Assembly (NCBI GenBank): GCA_016719395.1
Contig: JADJZF010000002.1
Coordinates: 124,001-188,000, forward strand
DNA: 64,000 nt
Direction: 5' to 3'
Source of the DNA: Candidatus Amarobacter glycogenicus
GTDB lineage: Bacteria; Chloroflexota; Dehalococcoidia; Tepidiformales; Tepidiformaceae
Position numbers and translations under genes: made by a program. Below the pieces are notes generated by a model. It saw only the letters and a program-made list of their open reading frames with translations. It had not been told where the DNA came from and did no database searches. This document shows, piece by piece, positions 44,677-53,566 of this stretch (positions are counted from its first letter, which is position 1; each line of letters starts with the position of its first letter).

Positions 44677-45519
44677 TTATTGGTTCCCAGGGAGCTTGAA
44701 CTGCGCCAGCCGCGCTTCCGAAGCCTGCTGGCGTTCGGACCAGAGGCGGCCGGTCGTGATGCCGCCGTCCACCACGAGCGCATGCCCGGTGACGAAGCTC
44801 GCTTCGTCGCTGGCGAGCCACGCCGCAGCGTTCGCGATGTCCTCCGGCAGGCCCGCGCGCCGGATAGGCTGGCCCATCGCGAGGCGGTCCTTCATCAACT
44901 CCACGGTGAGGTCCGCCTGCTCTGCCGAGAGGCCCATGCCCTTCCCGAAGATCGGTGTCGCGATTCCCCCCGGGCAGATCGCATTTACTCGGACGCCGCT
45001 TTCGCCCAGTTCGTTCGCGACCGACTTCGTGAGGTGGATGACGGCAGCTTTCGCCGCGCTGTAGACGTGTGGGCCGAAGCCGATGCCAACGCCCGCCACG
45101 CTCGCAGTGGAGATGATGCTGCCGCTGCCCTGGTCTTTCATCACGCGGCCGGCGTGCTTCATCCCCAGCACCACGCCGCGCAGGAGGACTGCGACCGTCG
45201 CGTCGTACTGCGCCATATCGACATCGCAGATGGAGCCAGAGACGCCGCCGTAGCCGGCGTTGTTGAACATCACATCCAGCCGGCCCCACTTCTGAACGGC
45301 ATGAGCCACGGCGGCTCGCACTTCTTCTTCCTCCGCCACATCGGTGTGATAGAAGCTGGCGCTCGGCCCGAGCTCCTCCGCCAGCTTCTGGCCGCGTGCG
45401 TCCTGGACATCGGAAATCACGACACGCGCGCCACTCCCGACGAACTTCCGGACAGTACCCTCGCCTATCCCGCTCGCCCCTCCGGTGATAACCGCGACCT
45501 TGCCTTCGAGCTGTGCCAT
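44677..45519 (-). CDS. SDR family oxidoreductase (paralog B)
   Basis: A 280-residue classical SDR. TGGASGIG, NNAGYGG, STASVAG and YSAAK are present. It is a close paralog of the SDR at 42837-43694. The start is ATG 45519 with GGGAGGG upstream; a longer start at 45573 adds non-homologous residues. Together the paralogs would oxidise related hydroxy substrates. Confidence 0.88.
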   Translation of the reverse strand: MAQLEGKVAVITGGASGIGEGTVRKFVGSGARVVISDVQDARGQKLAEELGPSASFYHTDVAEEEEVRAAVAHAVQKWGRLDVMFNNAGYGGVSGSICDVDMAQYDATVAVLLRGVVLGMKHAGRVMKDQGSGSIISTASVAGVGIGFGPHVYSAAKAAVIHLTKSVANELGESGVRVNAICPGGIATPIFGKGMGLSAEQADLTVELMKDRLAMGQPIRRAGLPEDIANAAAWLASDEASFVTGHALVVDGGITTGRLWSERQQASEARLAQFKLPGNQ

Positions 45520-45573
45520 GAGACCCTCCCGGACGTGTCCGCGGAGTCTACGAGGGAAGGCGCCCGAACGCAT

Positions 45574-46689
45574 TCAGCTGCCGCCGGATACCGCACCGCC
45601 GGGGCCCGGAGTGACTCGGTAGACTGCTCCCGTCATCCAGTCGCCGACGAGGAAGGTCCCTCCGTCGCTGGCGACGACAGCCACAGGCGCCCGGATACCC
45701 GAGAGGAACGGTTCGGCCGTGCCGCCATAGCTGCCGTCGTCGCCCCGCGTGATGTTCACGCGCACGACCCGCGCCAGCCCCCATTCGGCGACAAACGCCG
45801 AAAGCTCTCCGGTAGCCGCGTGCAGGACCGCGACACCGCTGACTGCCGCGTGGTCGTCGAGTTCAGCCACGGGCTCGGGCACGCCCTCGCACGCCGTGCC
45901 GCCCTGTCCAAAGCATTCCGGGAAGCCCCAATCCTGCCCGCTCGCGACGACGGCGAGGTAGTCACCGGGAGTGAGCTCGTCCAGGTCATCGCGCTGGTTC
46001 ATCGTCGCCAGGAGGTCGTTTGTCCCCGGGATGTAGGCGAGTCCCACGGCCGCGCGGATGCCGCTCACCTCGATCTCCCGCGCCGCTGCCGTCGGGCAGG
46101 AAGGAGACCACAGCGGCCGCCCACCTCGATTCGGGCTCGCAGGCGTTACACGGCGCCGAGATACCCACGCGTAAACGTCCGTCTACGCCGAGGACTATCG
46201 ACCCGGCAACGCCGCCGCCCGGAAAGGTCAGGATCGTCTCCTCTTCGGCGAAGCGGCTGCCGTCGAAACCGCGGAAGACGGTGATGCCTTCGATCGAAGA
46301 GACGTACAACTCATCATCGATCCACAACAGTCCCATCGGTGTATGCATGCCGGGGACGACTTCCAACAGACCCTCGCCTGCGTTCGTCACCACGTAGATG
46401 GCATCCGTGCCGGTGTCCGTGAAGGCTGCGGTGGCGAGCCAGAGCCTCCCAGCGAATCCTCGGCGAGCGCGGAGACGTTGGGTGGGCCCGACGTGACCAG
46501 TTCCGCCACCGTGCCCGTTGGACCCGTCAGCCCCGCGCCGATGGGCACCTGGGCCTGATGCGAGCCCTCACCATCCGCGGCATGGTCGGAACAGCCTGAG
46601 AGGGTGACGGAAACGAGCGCGAGAAGCCCCGCGAAGACGGCCGTCTTGCGGCATGTGCGGAAGCGGTGGGCCTGTTCTCGTTCGTTCAT
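45574..46689 (-). pseudogene. Lipoprotein beta-propeller (sorbosone/PQQ-dehydrogenase-like), doubly frameshifted
   Basis: The N-terminus (ATG 46689) has a lipobox VTLSGC and a linker. Three frames are then needed: the break at about 46445-46455 fits one missing G (the natural join reads GRLWLATAAFTDTGTDAIYV), and a second break occurs at about 46076-46090, joining REIEVSGIRAAVGLAYIPG. The C-terminal frame has TNDLLATMNQRDDLDELTPGD and DWGFPECFG, typical of the glucose/sorbosone dehydrogenase propeller. Probably one intact gene with consensus errors. Ends at TGA near 45574. Confidence 0.65.
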
Positions 46690-46794
46690 CGGTCTGTGCT
46701 CGGAACGTTCGCGGGGTGTGGGGTGCGGCGGCCGTCGGTTGGCGGCCACCGCACCTGGTGTGGGCGTAACGCGGTCAGGGCCGCGCATCCGCCG

Positions 46795-47130
46795 TTAGTA
46801 CGCGACCGTTGCCGGCTGCTGCGATCCGCGGGCCGGACGGGTCCGCGTTTGCGTGGTCGAGCCGCTGTCGCTGGTCCCACTGCCGCCGGTGCTCGAGCCG
46901 GAGCCGGGACCGCCCATGTTCGGGCAGTCCTCGGCGCTCATGCCGTTGCGCGGCTTGTGCTCCGGTGCGGCCGGAGTCGTGGGGGTCGTGTCTTCCTGCT
47001 GGGTTGTCCCGCTGCCGGTCGACGGTGTGGGCTCGCTCGATTGCGCGAACGCGATCGAACCGCCGTACACCGCTGCCAGCGCGAATGGGGCCGCGCCAAC
47101 AAGAAGAAGCCGTTTCGGAAGGGTTGTCAT
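46795..47130 (-). CDS. Small secreted Ser/Thr/Gly-rich protein
   Basis: A 111-residue protein. A clear signal peptide (LPKRLLLVGAAPFALAAVYG) is followed by low-complexity PTPSTGSGTTQQEDTTPTT, a short conserved-looking block NGMSAEDCPNMGG and another Ser/Gly/Thr repeat. GGAGG lies eight bases before the ATG. It may be a wall-linked or small secreted factor; its function is unknown. Confidence 0.65.
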   Translation of the reverse strand: MTTLPKRLLLVGAAPFALAAVYGGSIAFAQSSEPTPSTGSGTTQQEDTTPTTPAAPEHKPRNGMSAEDCPNMGGPGSGSSTGGSGTSDSGSTTQTRTRPARGSQQPATVAY

Positions 47131-47253
47131 TCCTGCCTCCAGTTTGTGATAACGGGTTTCCCCGTCTCAACCCGAGGCTATTGGTCGTCCTGGAAAGTTC
47201 TGGTGTTGTTTTTGAGTGACATGAGAGGAGTCGTTAACCAGTAACAGAAATAT

Positions 47254-47287
47254 CGCTGGATTCTTTGAATCTTCAAAGATTCCAGCG
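47254..47287 (-). terminator. Hairpin after the gamma-glutamyltransferase gene
   Basis: CGCTGGATTCTTTG and CAAAGATTCCAGCG form a 14-bp stem (one mismatch) with a six-base loop. On the minus strand it lies 45 bases after the stop of gene 47332-48984 and is followed by ATATTTCTGTT. The surrounding stretch is unusually AT-rich. Confidence 0.55.
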
Positions 47288-47331
47288 TGGTTATTGGGAG
47301 CGGATGAACTCTACGTTAGGACACCCTGCTT

Positions 47332-48984
47332 TCAGCTGCGCCACATCGCCGGTTCGCTGCCTTCCACCAGTGCGTCGCCCCCGGAATAGCCCATGGCGGC
47401 CCCATCAGCCCGCCAGCAGGCGGCGCCCTCGAAAATCCCATCGGGCCTGCGGAGGATACCGTTCATGCCTCCCGCAACTTTGAGCGGCGCTTCCACGGCG
47501 TGGCCCCGCGCCTCCAGGCCGGCTTTCAGGTCCGCGAACCCGGGGAATCCGCGCTCGATCTCAAGAAGTGGGCCGCGATCCCACATGCGTGCCGCCTCGA
47601 AGGCTTCCTGCAGGGGCATCTGGTGGTCGATGACATTCGAAATCGCCTGTGCCACGGCACCGAAGATCTTGAGTCCGCCGGGTGTGCCAAGCGTCATGAA
47701 CGGCTGGCCATCCTTCAGCACGATGCACGGCGACATCGATGAAAGCACGCGCTTCCCGGGGGCGATCGAATTCGTGCGGCCCGGGTTGGGGTCCATCAGC
47801 TCCATGCAGTCGTTGAGGAGCATGCCTGTGCCTGGGACGGTGACCTTCGAACCGAACCCCACGTGGAGCGTGTTCGTGGTGGCCACGATGTTCCCCTCGT
47901 CGTCCATCGCGCAGCAGTGCGTAGTCGATTCGACGAGCGACGCCGGAGCGACGCCGTGCCGATACTGCTTGCACCGTTTGGTATCAATGTCCGCGCGGCG
48001 CTCTTCGGCGTATGCCTTCGAGGTCAACCATGCCACCGGCACCGCAACGGAGGCCGGGTCCGCGACGTACTCGTGGCGGTCGGCGAACGCGAGCTTCATC
48101 ACCTCGGCCCAGAGGTGCACGGTCTCGACGGTCCCGAAACCCAGCGCCCGCACGTCGAAACCTTCGAGGATGTTGAACATCTGGATGATGTGGAGGGGCC
48201 CCGAAGATGGCGGTGGCGGCCCGATGACCTCGTAACCGCGATACGTCCCGCGGACCGGTGCGCGTTCGAAGATCTGGTAGTTCTCGATGTCATCCATCGT
48301 GATCAGGCCGCCGTTCGCTGCCATGTCCGCGGCGATCGCCTGGCCGAGAGGCCCGTGGTAAAGGTAGTCCGGCCCGTGTTCGGCGATAGCCGCGAGAGTC
48401 CTCGCATAGTCCGTGCGGACGATCCGGCTGCCGGCCTCCGGGACCTTGCCCGATGGGAGGAACACTTCGGCCGTCGCCGGGTACCGGCGAATGTTGGCTT
48501 CCTGCATCCGCGTGATTGCCTGCAGGTACGGGCTAACGCGGAAGCCATCACGGGCGAACCGGATCGCGGGCGCCATCACCTCGCCGAGCGTGAGCCGCCC
48601 GTATTTCTCGATCGCGGTCGCCCAGCCGAGGAGAGTCCCGCCTGTCGCGACGGACCGGTGGCCGACCTCGTTGAGTTCGTCCCGTACCTTGTGGTCGATG
48701 CGCCCCGGGATCGGCTCGAACATGTCCGGCGTCGCCCGTCCCGGGACCGTCACATAGTTGTCGATGACGGTGCTGGTCCCGTCGGCAAGGCGGATGTTCA
48801 CAAAGCCGGCGCCGAAGATCGTCACCATCATCGGTTCGACCACCGTGAGGGCGAACATCGTGGCGATCGCAGCATCGACCGCGTTGCCGCCCTTCACGAG
48901 CATCTCCGTCCCGGCGAGAGAGGCGAGGGGATGGTTCGAAGTCACCATCCCCCTGGATGCGGTGGCCGGCTGCTTGAAAGTCAT
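47332..48984 (-). CDS. Gamma-glutamyltransferase family protein
   Basis: A 550-residue Ntn-hydrolase proenzyme that cleaves gamma-glutamyl amides such as glutathione. The autocleavage/nucleophile Thr is in VESTTHCCAMDDEGN. FGAGFVNIRLADGTST, the acceptor-site region PPPPSSGPLHIIQ and TPGGLKIFGAVAQAI are typical. There is no obvious signal peptide (starts MTFKQPATASRG), so it may be cytoplasmic or a related acylase rather than periplasmic GGT. The start is ATG 48984. Divergent from the amidohydrolase gene. Confidence 0.85.
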   Translation of the reverse strand: MTFKQPATASRGMVTSNHPLASLAGTEMLVKGGNAVDAAIATMFALTVVEPMMVTIFGAGFVNIRLADGTSTVIDNYVTVPGRATPDMFEPIPGRIDHKVRDELNEVGHRSVATGGTLLGWATAIEKYGRLTLGEVMAPAIRFARDGFRVSPYLQAITRMQEANIRRYPATAEVFLPSGKVPEAGSRIVRTDYARTLAAIAEHGPDYLYHGPLGQAIAADMAANGGLITMDDIENYQIFERAPVRGTYRGYEVIGPPPPSSGPLHIIQMFNILEGFDVRALGFGTVETVHLWAEVMKLAFADRHEYVADPASVAVPVAWLTSKAYAEERRADIDTKRCKQYRHGVAPASLVESTTHCCAMDDEGNIVATTNTLHVGFGSKVTVPGTGMLLNDCMELMDPNPGRTNSIAPGKRVLSSMSPCIVLKDGQPFMTLGTPGGLKIFGAVAQAISNVIDHQMPLQEAFEAARMWDRGPLLEIERGFPGFADLKAGLEARGHAVEAPLKVAGGMNGILRRPDGIFEGAACWRADGAAMGYSGGDALVEGSEPAMWRS

Positions 48985-49054
48985 GCCGCCCGTTCTACGC
49001 GGGCGCGGGGTGCATGGAAAGGGGAAACCCCTTCCTTCCAACCCCGGTGTTAGC

Positions 49055-49912
49055 ATGGAGCCCATGGCCGGGATGGATGCGCACACGCACCTCTTCGCCC
49101 CCGGGCAGTTGCTCGGGCGCGAACAGATCGCCCAGGGCGACCGTACTTTCCGGGAGATGTACGGCGATCCCGCGGCAAAGATGGCCGTTGCCAGGCAGTT
49201 GCTGCAGGCGCTCGATGAAGCCGAACTCGATAGCGCCGTCGTCGCCGGCTTCGCGTTCACGCACGAGCCCGACCTCATCGAACAGAACGAGTACCTGATG
49301 GAAGCGGCTCGGGTTTCCGGGGGACGCCTCGTCCCGCTCGCCACCGTGAACCCCGCCCTCCCCGGCTGGGAGCGCGTGGCGCACCACGCTCTCGACCTCG
49401 GCGCGCGCGGATTCGGCGAACTCAGGCCCCACAACCAGGGGTGGGACCCCCTCGGAGAGCAGGGCCGGCGGCTCTGCGGCCTGGCAAAGGATTCCGGCCT
49501 CGTGCTTCTCTGGCACTGCAGCGAACCCGTGGGACACGCTTATCCGGGCAAATTCGGCGGCATCGCGCCATCGGAACTCGTCGCCATCGCGACCGCCTTT
49601 CCCGGTCTGCCGATGATCGCCGCCCATCTCGGCGCGGGGGCCTCGTTCTACCTGCAGATGCCCGAGGTAAGGTCAGCCATAGATTCCGTCTATTTCGACA
49701 CCGCCGCTGCTTCTCTGCTGTATGATGATGGGAGTGTTGCGCGTCTCGTCGACCTCACCGGTCCCGAGCGCGTGCTCTTTGGCTCTGATTACCCACTGCT
49801 TTCGCCCCGGCGCCAGATCGAACGCCTTGCCGCGCAATTGCCGGGCCCGGTGCTGGAAGCAGTGTGTGGCGGCAACGCCCGGAGACTGTTTTCGGATAAC
49901 GGCACCCAATGA
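49055..49912 (+). CDS. Amidohydrolase family protein (TIM-barrel)
   Basis: A 285-residue metal-dependent hydrolase of the amidohydrolase_2 type. The N-terminal MDAHTHLF and VLFGSDYPLLSP are the metal-binding HxH and Asp motifs. A His in LVLLWHCSEPVGH and IAAHLGAG are further ligands. The members decarboxylate or hydrolyse aromatic acids or lactones. The start is ATG 49055 (another ATG at 49064 is possible). It ends in an ATGA overlap with the ThpR gene. Confidence 0.8.
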   Translation: MEPMAGMDAHTHLFAPGQLLGREQIAQGDRTFREMYGDPAAKMAVARQLLQALDEAELDSAVVAGFAFTHEPDLIEQNEYLMEAARVSGGRLVPLATVNPALPGWERVAHHALDLGARGFGELRPHNQGWDPLGEQGRRLCGLAKDSGLVLLWHCSEPVGHAYPGKFGGIAPSELVAIATAFPGLPMIAAHLGAGASFYLQMPEVRSAIDSVYFDTAAASLLYDDGSVARLVDLTGPERVLFGSDYPLLSPRRQIERLAAQLPGPVLEAVCGGNARRLFSDNGTQ

Positions 49913-50517
49913 CAGATAGCACCCTGGAACACGTGCGCCTTTTTGTGGCCTGCGAAGTTCCCGACGACGTGAAGGACACCATCGGCGAGGTCATCGAAGG
50001 CCTCCGCCAGAAAAGCGGCACCGCGGTCCGCTGGATCAAGCCTGACGGCGTCCACGTCACCCTCAAATTCCTCGGCGAAGTGCCGACCAAGAAGCTTCCG
50101 GCGGTGAAGCTCGCGATCCAGGAAGCGGTCGTCGGCCACTCCCCCTTCGAACTCGAGTTCTCGACGATCGGCACATTTGGCGGCCGGGAAGGCCTGCGCA
50201 TCATGTGGGTGGGCATCGCCGGCGATGTCCTCCGGCTGGAAGCGCTCGTCCGCGCCGTGAACGCCGCTCTCGCTGTGGTCGGCTTCGAACCGGAACGCCG
50301 ACCCTTCCGCCCCCACCTGACTCTTGGTCGCGTGCGGGACGAGATCTCGACGCGCCACCGCGCTGAGATCGAAGTGGCGGTGGGCAAGTCCGGTGTCCCG
50401 AATGCCAGCTGGCGCACCGCCCAGGTCTCGCTGATGCGCAGCCGCTTGACGACCCAGGGGGCGAGCTACGAAGTCCTCGCGACCTTCCCGCTGCGCGTCA
50501 TGCAATCCAACAACTAA
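49909..50517 (+). CDS. thpR: RNA 2',3'-cyclic phosphodiesterase (2H family)
   Basis: A 202-residue 2H phosphoesterase that opens 2',3'-cyclic phosphate RNA ends. The two catalytic His-x-Thr motifs are HVTLKFLGE (about 50-58) and HLTLGRVRD, both intact. RLFVACEVPDD is the usual N-terminus. ATG 49909 overlaps the preceding TGA by four bases (ATGA), so it is translationally coupled to the amidohydrolase. Confidence 0.88.
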   Translation: MTDSTLEHVRLFVACEVPDDVKDTIGEVIEGLRQKSGTAVRWIKPDGVHVTLKFLGEVPTKKLPAVKLAIQEAVVGHSPFELEFSTIGTFGGREGLRIMWVGIAGDVLRLEALVRAVNAALAVVGFEPERRPFRPHLTLGRVRDEISTRHRAEIEVAVGKSGVPNASWRTAQVSLMRSRLTTQGASYEVLATFPLRVMQSNN

Positions 50518-50528
50518 GATCGCGCACC

Positions 50529-51293
50529 GTGACTGAGGAACCCGGCCTCCAGCCCAGCCGCCTGCTCGTCCTCGGCGCGAGTGGCGCATTCGGTGGCGGC
50601 CTGCGGGATGTTCGCGAACCGCTTTGGCCGGACTTGGTCCGCGAGCAGTTGGCCGCGCGTGTAGGCGAGGTCGACCTCCTTCTCCGCAGGTTCTACGTCC
50701 ATTCTGGTGAACCGTTCACCTTCCTCGAACGCGAGCTCTCAGCAGGCCAACCCGATTTCATCGTCCTTCAGTGCACATCATTCCCCGCAACCCAGAGGAC
50801 CGTCGCCCACCGCGTCGATCGGCTGCTTGGCAAGCGCGCCGCAGCCTGGACCGAAGACCGCGTAAGGGCCTTCGATAGGAAGACACGCCGCCAGGGCCGC
50901 GTTCGGCAGCAAGTGAATCGGGCGAGCCATCGCATCGCGCGGCGCCTGGTGGGCACCGCCCCGATCATTGACTACCGGCCTCTCGTGGACGGTTACTTGA
51001 AAGCCATCGACCGCATCGCGATGGTGGAGACGGCGGCCGTCGCGATCATCGGGACGGGGTTCGCCTCTGATAGCCACCGGAAGAACAACCCGCAGGTCGA
51101 TGCGCTGAAGGAACGGTTCAACGCGGAGATCTCCGGTGCTGCACGCCGCAAGCACCTCGGCTGGGTCGATTCCGACGCGGTCACGCGCAACCTCGCCGAT
51201 CCGGAGTCCACTTTCCTCGACCAGCTGCATCGCGGCCTGGACTGGCATCGCGGAATCGCCGAGGGCGTGGTCGCCGCCCTGGTGCGAGCTTGA
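50529..51293 (+). CDS. SGNH-like hypothetical hydrolase
   Basis: A 254-residue protein with an SGNH-like C-terminus, FLDQLHRGLDWHRGIAEG (Asp and His), and a glycine-rich N-terminus LVLGASGAFGGG, where the GDS motif is altered. Block III/V-like IIGTGFASDSH may supply the Asn/Gly block. It resembles the 26657 protein in the DxxH end and in the weakened nucleophile motif. The start is GTG 50529; TAAGAT at 50515-50520 is eight bases upstream. The substrate is unknown. Confidence 0.55.
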   Translation: MTEEPGLQPSRLLVLGASGAFGGGLRDVREPLWPDLVREQLAARVGEVDLLLRRFYVHSGEPFTFLERELSAGQPDFIVLQCTSFPATQRTVAHRVDRLLGKRAAAWTEDRVRAFDRKTRRQGRVRQQVNRASHRIARRLVGTAPIIDYRPLVDGYLKAIDRIAMVETAAVAIIGTGFASDSHRKNNPQVDALKERFNAEISGAARRKHLGWVDSDAVTRNLADPESTFLDQLHRGLDWHRGIAEGVVAALVRA

Positions 51294-51294
51294 C

Positions 51295-51603
51295 TTACCA
51301 GTCGTCCCAGTCATAGGGTCGCCCCGGTCGCTGAGCACGCTGGATGAGCAGGTCCGGGTCGTCGAGTTCGTGCGGGCTGATGCGGCGGCCCACCAGCGCC
51401 TCGATCCGAGAGTAGAAGAGTTCCTCCGGCACGGAGCGGTTCGCCAGCAGCCAGCGTTCGAGTTCCTCCATCCGCGCGCTCGTCGAGAGATCGCGGGCAT
51501 CCGGAGCCTCTCGGAGGAAGCGCAGGCAGTACCCACAGCCTCGTTCATCGTGGAACGGCACGAGGTGGATGTCGCACTCCAGCGCGCGGGCGATCCTCGC
51601 CAT
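51295..51603 (-). CDS. Small conserved-looking hypothetical protein
   Basis: A 102-residue protein with Cys-rich HDERGCGYCLRFLREAP and a helical remainder ending in SPHELDDPDLLIQRAQRPGR. It converges with the SGNH-like gene (one base between stops) and diverges from PIG-L. CGYC could be a metal or redox site. No family was recognised. Confidence 0.55.
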   Translation of the reverse strand: MARIARALECDIHLVPFHDERGCGYCLRFLREAPDARDLSTSARMEELERWLLANRSVPEELFYSRIEALVGRRISPHELDDPDLLIQRAQRPGRPYDWDDW

Positions 51604-51679
51604 GCAGAAAGTGTAGGCGGTCGGGCAAGCGACGGGCCGGGTTCGACAAGCCTGCTCCCGGGCTCGAAAATCCAACGCC

Positions 51680-52555
51680 ATGAGTAAGAAGGCGAAAGAG
51701 AAGAAGAAGCAACGGCTTGCTGAGAGTGCTGCGCCGGCCGCCGCCGCGCCGCTGATCGGTTCGGCCCAGCAGGCTGCACCGCCCCCAATCGAGGGCCCCG
51801 CACGGGCGATGGTCATCGTCGCCCATCCCGACGATGCCGAGTTCATGTGCGGCGGGACCGTCGCAAAATGGTGCAAGGAAGGCTGGGACGTTTACTACGT
51901 GCTGGTCACCGGCGGCGACAAGGGCACCCATGACGACACCATGCACCCCGAGAAACTCGCCGCCATCCGCGAAGAAGAGCAGCGCGCAGCCTGCCGCCTC
52001 CTTGGGGTGAAGGAATGCATCCTCCTCGGTTATCCAGACGGCTTCACCAGCGAGAGCGCTGAACTGCGCGGCCAGATCGTCCGCCTCTTGCGGCTCTACC
52101 GGCCCGACGTGGTGATCACCTGGGATGCCTTCCGCGGGACGTTCAACCATCGCGATCACCGCAACGTCGGCCAGGCCACGATGGATGCCATCTACCCTAT
52201 CGTGCGCGACCGGCTCTTTTACCAGCGCGACGAAGAGGACGGTCTGGCTTCGCACCAGGTGAACGAAGTCCTCCTCGCGGGCGCAGCCGACGGCGACTAC
52301 GTGGTCGATGTCACGGACGTCTGGGAGAAGAAGGTCGATGCGATCCTCTGTCACACCAGCCAGATAGGCGGCCGGACGAAGGAGGCGTTCCTGAAGGAGC
52401 GCGCGGAGCGCGAGGCGAAGGAGCCGGGCAAGCCGGTCGAAGAGCGCTTCCGGCGCTGGAGCATTCGCCGCCCCCCGCGACAGACGAAGCCCGAGGATGA
52501 GCAGAAAGAAGAAGCCTCCGTCGGCGCCAAAGCCAAACCCCAGCACGTGGCCTGA
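51680..52555 (+). CDS. PIG-L family deacetylase (second copy)
   Basis: A 291-residue enzyme. The basic start (MSKKAKEKKKQRLAES) is followed by an Ala/Pro-rich linker, then VAHPDDAEFMCGGTVAKWC, FNHRDHRNVGQATMDAIYP and YVVDVTDVWEKKVDAIL, which are the metal-site motifs and C-terminal helix region. It shares its zinc-site layout with the shorter protein at 10785-11471. The substrate may be an N-acetyl sugar or other amide. It lies 133 bases upstream of a crotonase without functional hint. Confidence 0.85.
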   Translation: MSKKAKEKKKQRLAESAAPAAAAPLIGSAQQAAPPPIEGPARAMVIVAHPDDAEFMCGGTVAKWCKEGWDVYYVLVTGGDKGTHDDTMHPEKLAAIREEEQRAACRLLGVKECILLGYPDGFTSESAELRGQIVRLLRLYRPDVVITWDAFRGTFNHRDHRNVGQATMDAIYPIVRDRLFYQRDEEDGLASHQVNEVLLAGAADGDYVVDVTDVWEKKVDAILCHTSQIGGRTKEAFLKERAEREAKEPGKPVEERFRRWSIRRPPRQTKPEDEQKEEASVGAKAKPQHVA

Positions 52556-52688
52556 ATCGGCGGCGGGACGCCGGGCCGCCAGCGGCGGGACGGCGTTCCC
52601 GTCCGGGCTCCACGCTCCCGGCCCTTTCCGCGTAGGATTCGCGCATCGATTTCCATCGGGCCCGGTGGGCCCAGGCAAGGTTTGGTGC

Positions 52689-53489
52689 ATGGCTTACGAC
52701 AACGTCATCTACGACAAGCAGGACCACATCGCGTTGGTCACGCTCAACCGGCCAGAACGGCTCAACGCGCTCAGCCGCCCGCTTCAGCTCGAAATCCTCG
52801 AAGTCTGTAAGGAGATCAAAGCCGACGACGACGCCTGGGCAGTCATCCTTACCGGCGCCGGGCGTGGCTTCTGCTCCGGTGCCGACATCAGTGGTCCACG
52901 CCACGAAGGCGAACCGCCGGCGCCCCCCCAGAATGCGCTCCTCGATGAGTTCCACTGGGTTGGGGACCAGGCGATGGCCGTCTACAACCTCGACAAGCCG
53001 ACGATTGCGGCGATGAACGGCGTCTGTGCCGGGGCCGGTATGAGCCTGGCGCTTTCCTGCGACCTCCGGGTCGGCTCGGAGAATGCTCGCTTCCGCAGCG
53101 TCTTCCTGGAACGGAACCTGTCCCCGGACTCGGGCATGAGCTGGTTCCTCACCCGGATCCTCGGCTACAGCCGGGCGATCGACCTGATCCTCACGAGCCG
53201 CGATGTCGCAGCCGAAGAGGCCTACCGCCTTGGTCTGCTCGACCGGCTCGTCGCCCACGACCGGCTGATGGAGGAGTCCCTCGCGCTGGCGCACCAGATC
53301 ACGCAGTGGCCCCCGGTCGCGGTGCGCGCCGCGAAGCGCGTCACGCAGCAGAACCTGAACAAGGACCTCCCGGACGGACTCCGAAACGAGGCCTATCACC
53401 TGGAGTACGGCCGCAAGGCGAAGAACGACTCGCGCGAGGCGTTCACCGCCCGGATCGAAAAGCGCAAGCCCGTCTACACCGGGACTTAG
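52689..53489 (+). CDS. Crotonase-family enzyme, PaaG-like
   Basis: A 266-residue crotonase. LNRPERLNALS, GFCSGADISG and NGVCAGAGMSLALSCDLR define the fold. The Glu positions are Ser and Phe. FLERNLSPDSGMSWFL contains the Asp of the PaaG/dienoyl-CoA isomerase branch. It may be an enoyl-CoA isomerase or ring isomerase. It is upstream of the fused carboxylase on the same strand, separated by 77 bases, so both may act in one acyl-CoA pathway. Confidence 0.85.
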   Translation: MAYDNVIYDKQDHIALVTLNRPERLNALSRPLQLEILEVCKEIKADDDAWAVILTGAGRGFCSGADISGPRHEGEPPAPPQNALLDEFHWVGDQAMAVYNLDKPTIAAMNGVCAGAGMSLALSCDLRVGSENARFRSVFLERNLSPDSGMSWFLTRILGYSRAIDLILTSRDVAAEEAYRLGLLDRLVAHDRLMEESLALAHQITQWPPVAVRAAKRVTQQNLNKDLPDGLRNEAYHLEYGRKAKNDSREAFTARIEKRKPVYTGT

Positions 53490-53566
53490 GGCGCTCGGCC
53501 GCACCCCGACCCTTCTGTTCCTTCTGGACGAGGGGAGTCCCGATCCGCTGAGGAGTGGTGCATCGC

